From assembly GCA_040003205.1 (NCBI GenBank), contig JBDUDA010000030.1, positions 1-18,124 of the forward strand: a DNA stretch of 18,124 nucleotides, read 5' to 3'. The translations under genes and the position numbers were made by a program. Within the stretch, counting starts at the first letter, position 1. Each line of letters starts with the position of its first letter. Origin of the DNA: JALYIM01 sp040003205 (GTDB taxonomy: Bacteria; Acidobacteriota; Terriglobia; Terriglobales; Acidobacteriaceae). The notes under the pieces are model-generated. The model saw only the letters and a list, made by a program, of their open reading frames with translations, had not been told where the DNA came from and did not search any database. Of the stretch, positions 14,612-18,124 are shown one piece after another.

Positions 14612-16456
14612 TTAGCCCTGTACCGACAATAGAAACGGCTGTTCAAAAGCTTCCGCGATCCAGCGCAGGAAACGAGCGGCGTCCGCGCCGTCGATCAGGC
14701 GATGGTCGTAAGAAAGGGACAAAGGCAAAACCATACGCGGCTCGAACTTTCCATTCAGCCAGAGCGGCTCCATACTCGAGCGCGAGAGCCCCAGAATTGC
14801 GACTTCAGGAAAATTGACGATGGGCGAAAATCCAGTGCCGCCAATGCCACCCAGATTTGTGATCGTAAAAGTTCCGCCTTCCATCTCGGGGACTGTGAGC
14901 TTTTTACCTTTTGCTTTCTTGGAAGCCTGCGTAAGTTCAGCCGCCAGCTCCACGATGTTCTTCTTATCCACATCGCGAATCACGGGGACGAGAAGGCCGC
15001 GATCGGTGTCCACCGCGACGCCGATGTTGATGTATTGCTTGTAAACAATTTCTTCGCTGCTCAAATCAATGCTGGCGTTAAATTGCGGGAAAACCTTCAA
15101 CGCCGCCGCACACACCTTTAAAGCAATGGCAGTCACGGTCATCTTGCCGCCGGCTTCCTCTGCTTTCGGAGCAAAACGCGCGCGCAGCTGTTCTAGTTCG
15201 GTGATGTCGGCTTTGTCCTGCTGAGTTACGTGCGGAATCGTGGTCCACGCTTCCCAAAGATGCTGCGCGGTTTTGCGGCGCACTCCCCGCATCGAAACGC
15301 GCTCGATCTTTCCCCACTTGGTAAAGTCTGGGAGCGCGGGCTGGGAAAAATGCGCGCCCGCAGTCTGGGCCGCCGACGCTGTTGCCAGCAGCGATTTCGT
15401 GAAAGCCTTCACATCGTCTTCGCTGATGCGTCCGCCCGGACCTGTGCCTCTTACTTCGTGGATATCAACTCCAACTTCCCGCGCCAGCCGCCGTACATGA
15501 GGCGCGGCGGGAACCGGCTCGCGATGCTCGGTCCCAGCGACTTTGCCAAGTTGCGCCGGCATGCTGAAATCCGCGGGACGCGTCTGCGGAGGATCGGGCC
15601 GCAGCGCATCCGCCTCAGTTTTACCTTCAGCCTTAAGCGCAGCCTGGAAGGAAAGGCGCGCGCCCTGCTGTTCGGATACGTGCTCGACGGGAGCGTGTTT
15701 GGCCGCTGGCGGTTGCGCGCCGCTGCCAGCTTTCAGGGTGAATATGAGCTGACCGACTTGAACTTTTTCGCCTTCCTTCACGTGCACTTCGGCGACGGTT
15801 CCGCTGATCGAGGATGGAACTTCGATTACCGCCTTATCGGTCTCGAGCTCCATGACCGGCTGGCCTTCAGAGACGGTTGCGCCCGGTGAAACCAAGAGGC
15901 GCACCAGATCGCCCTGGGTTATGTTTTCACCCAGTTCCTGGAGCCTGAACTCGGTCGCACCCGGAGAAGATGCTTTGCGGCGGTCTTGCGCAGGATGAGC
16001 TTCCGCTCCGTTCGAAGGAGTGGGTGGGGAACTTTTCTTTTCGGAAGTGTCTTTTTCGAATTTCTGCTGGTCGCGACTTTGTTTTTCGGAGTCTGTTTCC
16101 TTTATCTTTGCGTTCGGATCGCTCGCCGATTTTTTCGCAGCCTGAGCTGGCGCAGCGGCGGAGGAAGATGGTTTCGGCGCTTCCTCAGCCGTGGGCTTCC
16201 CTTTTTTCTCTTTGCCTCCGGCGCCATTTTCAACCGTGAAAATTACCTGTCCAACTTTTATTTTTTCCCCCTCTTTCACGCGCACTTCCTGAATCGTGCC
16301 GCTCACGGAAGAAGGCACTTCAATGACAGCTTTGTCAGTTTCAAGTTCCATTACCGCCTGACCTTCGGCGATGCTGGCGCCGGGGAAAATCAGCAGGCGC
16401 ACCAGGTCTCCTTGAGAAATGTTTTCGCCGAGTTCGGGCAATTTGAATTCTGTCAC
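14612..16456 (-). CDS. aceF: Dihydrolipoamide acetyltransferase (E2), two lipoyl domains
   Basis: The core of the pyruvate dehydrogenase complex: it carries acetyl groups from E1 on swinging lipoyl arms and transfers them to CoA. The 614 residues contain lipoyl domain 1 (about 1-77; ETDKAVIEVPS with the lipoylated K42), an Ala/Pro/Lys-rich charged linker (about 80-165), lipoyl domain 2 (about 167-243; K208), a second linker, the peripheral subunit-binding domain (about 318-352; VRRLAREVGVDIHEVRGTG) and the acetyltransferase domain with DHRLIDG (H585, D589). The two lipoyl domains are very alike, indicating an internal duplication. The start is GTG at 16456: the frame has a TAA six codons upstream, so no earlier start is possible. 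It lies 25 bases after aceE in the same operon. E. coli AceF has three lipoyl domains; two is common elsewhere. Confidence 0.96.
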   Translation of the reverse strand: MTEFKLPELGENISQGDLVRLLIFPGASIAEGQAVMELETDKAVIEVPSSVSGTIQEVRVKEGEKIKVGQVIFTVENGAGGKEKKGKPTAEEAPKPSSSAAAPAQAAKKSASDPNAKIKETDSEKQSRDQQKFEKDTSEKKSSPPTPSNGAEAHPAQDRRKASSPGATEFRLQELGENITQGDLVRLLVSPGATVSEGQPVMELETDKAVIEVPSSISGTVAEVHVKEGEKVQVGQLIFTLKAGSGAQPPAAKHAPVEHVSEQQGARLSFQAALKAEGKTEADALRPDPPQTRPADFSMPAQLGKVAGTEHREPVPAAPHVRRLAREVGVDIHEVRGTGPGGRISEDDVKAFTKSLLATASAAQTAGAHFSQPALPDFTKWGKIERVSMRGVRRKTAQHLWEAWTTIPHVTQQDKADITELEQLRARFAPKAEEAGGKMTVTAIALKVCAAALKVFPQFNASIDLSSEEIVYKQYINIGVAVDTDRGLLVPVIRDVDKKNIVELAAELTQASKKAKGKKLTVPEMEGGTFTITNLGGIGGTGFSPIVNFPEVAILGLSRSSMEPLWLNGKFEPRMVLPLSLSYDHRLIDGADAARFLRWIAEAFEQPFLLSVQG

Positions 16457-16481
16457 TGAAATTTCTCTTTCTTAAACGCGT

Positions 16482-18124
16482 TTAGCTACAGGCCGGGTTC
16501 GGCTTTTCGGGATCAATTTCCAAATCCTTAATTGCCTTTTTCAATACGTCGGGCTTGATCTGCTTGTCTCTAGCCAACGCACTCAACGTAGCCAGCACGA
16601 TATGCTTGGCGTCCACTTCGAAGAAGTCGCGCAGCGCCGCTCGGCTTTCGCTGCGGCCAAATCCGTCCGTCCCTAAGACTGACAAGGAACGCGGCATCCA
16701 CTGCGAAATGGATTCCGGCAGCACCTTCATATAATCCGATGCAGCGACCAACACTCCGGGCACATCTTTCAAACTTTGCGTCACGAACGGCACCCGAGGA
16801 GTCTCTTCCGGATGCAGCAGATTCCAGCGCTCGCAATCGTTGCCGTCGCGATAGAGCTCTTTGTAGCTGGTCACGCTCCAGACATCGGATGCGACCTGGT
16901 ATTTCTCTTCTAAAATCTGCTGCGCTTTCAGCACTTCGTACATGATCGCGCCGCTTCCGAAGAGTTGCGCGCGCAATTTTGATTCGGTTTTTGAAGATGG
17001 TTTAAAGCGATACAGCCCCTTCAATATACCTTCGCGGACATTTTTGCCCTCCGGCATTGCAGGCATCGCCAAAGGTTCGTTTGTGACCGTCAAATAATAG
17101 AAGATGGATTCCTGATCAACGTACATGCGCTTGATGCCATCTTGAATAATGACTGCGATCTCGAAAGCAAAGGCAGGGTCGTAAGCCATGAGATTCGGAA
17201 CTGGAAGCGCGAGCACGTGGCTGTGGCCGTCCTGATGCTGCAACCCTTCGCCCGCCAGCGTAGTTCTTCCTGCGGTTCCTCCGATGAGGAATCCGCGAGT
17301 GCGCATATCGGCGGCGGCCCAGATGAGATCGCCGATGCGCTGAAAGCCGAACATCGAGTAATAAATAAAGAATGGGATGGTGTTGATGCCATGATTCGCA
17401 TACGCGGTTCCGGCGGCGATCAACGAACACATCGATCCAGTCTCGGTAATTCCCTCCTCGAGGATCTGGCCGTCTTTCGCTTCTTTGTAGTAAAGCAGGG
17501 TATCCATATCTACCGGTTCGTAGAGCTGGCCCACGCTCGAGTAAATACCGACCTGCCGAAACAGCGCTTCCATTCCGAAGGTGCGAGCCTCATCCGGAAT
17601 AATGGGAACGATGAGCTTTCCAACCTCCGGGTCACGCAACAACTTCGATAACAATCGCACGAAAACCATGGTGGTCGAGGCTTCGCGGCCGTCCGTGCCT
17701 TTATAAAATTCCTCGAAGTGAGCTTCCGCCACCGGCTTCAGCGCGGAGGCGCGAACTTTTCGCTCCGGCATAAATCCGCCAAGCTGTTTGCGCTGGCCTT
17801 GCATGTAGACAATTTCTGGACTGTCATCCGCAGGCCGATAGAAAGGAGCGTCGTGGAGCTCGGCGTCAGGAATTGGGATTCCGAAGCGCGAGCGGAACAT
17901 GCGCAATTCATCGTCGTTCAGTTTTTTCTGCTGGTGAGTGATGTTCTTGCCTTCGCCCGCTTCACCAAGACCGTAGCCTTTGATAGTTTTTGCGAGGATG
18001 ATCGTCGGCGCCCCTTTGTGGTCCGAGGCGGCACGATATGCTGCGTGAACTTTAATCGGATCATGGCCGCCCAGACGCATGCGCGAAAGCTGCTCGTCGG
18101 AAAGATGCTCGACCATCTTCAGCA
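16482..18124 (-). CDS. aceE: Pyruvate dehydrogenase E1, homodimeric AceE type (5' partial)
   Basis: E1 decarboxylates pyruvate with thiamine diphosphate and acetylates the lipoyl arms of AceF. The frame is open to the right edge, with LK preceding the first internal Met, so the N-terminal part with the cofactor-binding GDG motif lies outside the window. About 547 residues are present, compared with about 890 in E. coli AceE. Visible family blocks are GGHDPIKVHAAYRAA, TIILAKTIKGYGLGEAGEGK, NITHQQKKL, PIIPDEARTFGMEALFRQVG, YYSMFGFQRIGDLIWAAADM, RTTLAGEGLQHQDGHSH and the C-terminal LGTDGFGRSESRAALRDFFE. These mark the single-chain AceE form rather than the alpha/beta E1. It is the first gene of the aceE-aceF-lpdA operon as far as can be seen, and stops at TAA 25 bases before aceF. 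Confidence 0.96.
   Translation of the reverse strand, partial: LKMVEHLSDEQLSRMRLGGHDPIKVHAAYRAASDHKGAPTIILAKTIKGYGLGEAGEGKNITHQQKKLNDDELRMFRSRFGIPIPDAELHDAPFYRPADDSPEIVYMQGQRKQLGGFMPERKVRASALKPVAEAHFEEFYKGTDGREASTTMVFVRLLSKLLRDPEVGKLIVPIIPDEARTFGMEALFRQVGIYSSVGQLYEPVDMDTLLYYKEAKDGQILEEGITETGSMCSLIAAGTAYANHGINTIPFFIYYSMFGFQRIGDLIWAAADMRTRGFLIGGTAGRTTLAGEGLQHQDGHSHVLALPVPNLMAYDPAFAFEIAVIIQDGIKRMYVDQESIFYYLTVTNEPLAMPAMPEGKNVREGILKGLYRFKPSSKTESKLRAQLFGSGAIMYEVLKAQQILEEKYQVASDVWSVTSYKELYRDGNDCERWNLLHPEETPRVPFVTQSLKDVPGVLVAASDYMKVLPESISQWMPRSLSVLGTDGFGRSESRAALRDFFEVDAKHIVLATLSALARDKQIKPDVLKKAIKDLEIDPEKPNPACS

Noticed and set aside
15230..15889. 219-codon plus-strand frame inside aceF
   Set aside because: It is antisense to clear lipoyl and subunit-binding domains of AceF, has no ribosome binding site, and its translation is Arg/Phe-rich without domain patterns: a GC-driven shadow.

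Overview
The window looks like chromosomal DNA from a soil Acidobacteriota, probably of the Terriglobia/Koribacter type. This is inference from moderate GC, a HAF-repeat secreted protein, paired rhamnosidases of families GH78 and GH106, an AceE-type pyruvate dehydrogenase operon, and intergenic palindromes of the GGGCTAAAGCCC and TGTCATCTCGA types. No rRNA or phylogenetic marker is present, so the assignment is tentative.

Left region (1-6050, + strand): a 5'-truncated GH78 alpha-L-rhamnosidase is followed by a GH106-family alpha-L-rhamnosidase with a Tat-like leader. Between them lies a nested inverted-repeat element. Just after GH106, on the minus strand, is the C-terminal remnant of an alpha/beta hydrolase. 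The two enzymes point to removal of terminal rhamnose from plant or microbial polysaccharides or glycosides.

Middle region (6050-11400, + strand): a small two-membrane-segment protein with a short beta-rich (SH3/Sm-like) middle; a secreted protein made of seven HAF-type repeats; then, on the minus strand, a well-formed selenocysteine tRNA gene (selC, anticodon TCA, encoded GCCA end). Divergent from it are two consecutive GT-C-type polytopic membrane glycosyltransferase candidates. The tRNA-Sec implies that the organism reads some UGA codons as selenocysteine, although no selenoprotein and no selA, selB or selD lies in the window.

Right region (11471-18124, minus strand): a small exported Cys-pair protein, a 1-Cys (Prx6-type) peroxiredoxin, and a 537-bp intergenic stretch holding palindromes and a degenerate minisatellite built on CTGTTCTGTTTCA. 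Then comes the pyruvate dehydrogenase operon in the order aceE (5' end beyond the window), aceF with two lipoyl domains, and lpdA. These three subunits together convert pyruvate to acetyl-CoA, CO2 and NADH.

The most notable item is the tRNA-Sec gene, including its imperfect eighth acceptor pair. The minisatellite and the nested palindromic elements come next. I did not find a convincing new multi-gene system.
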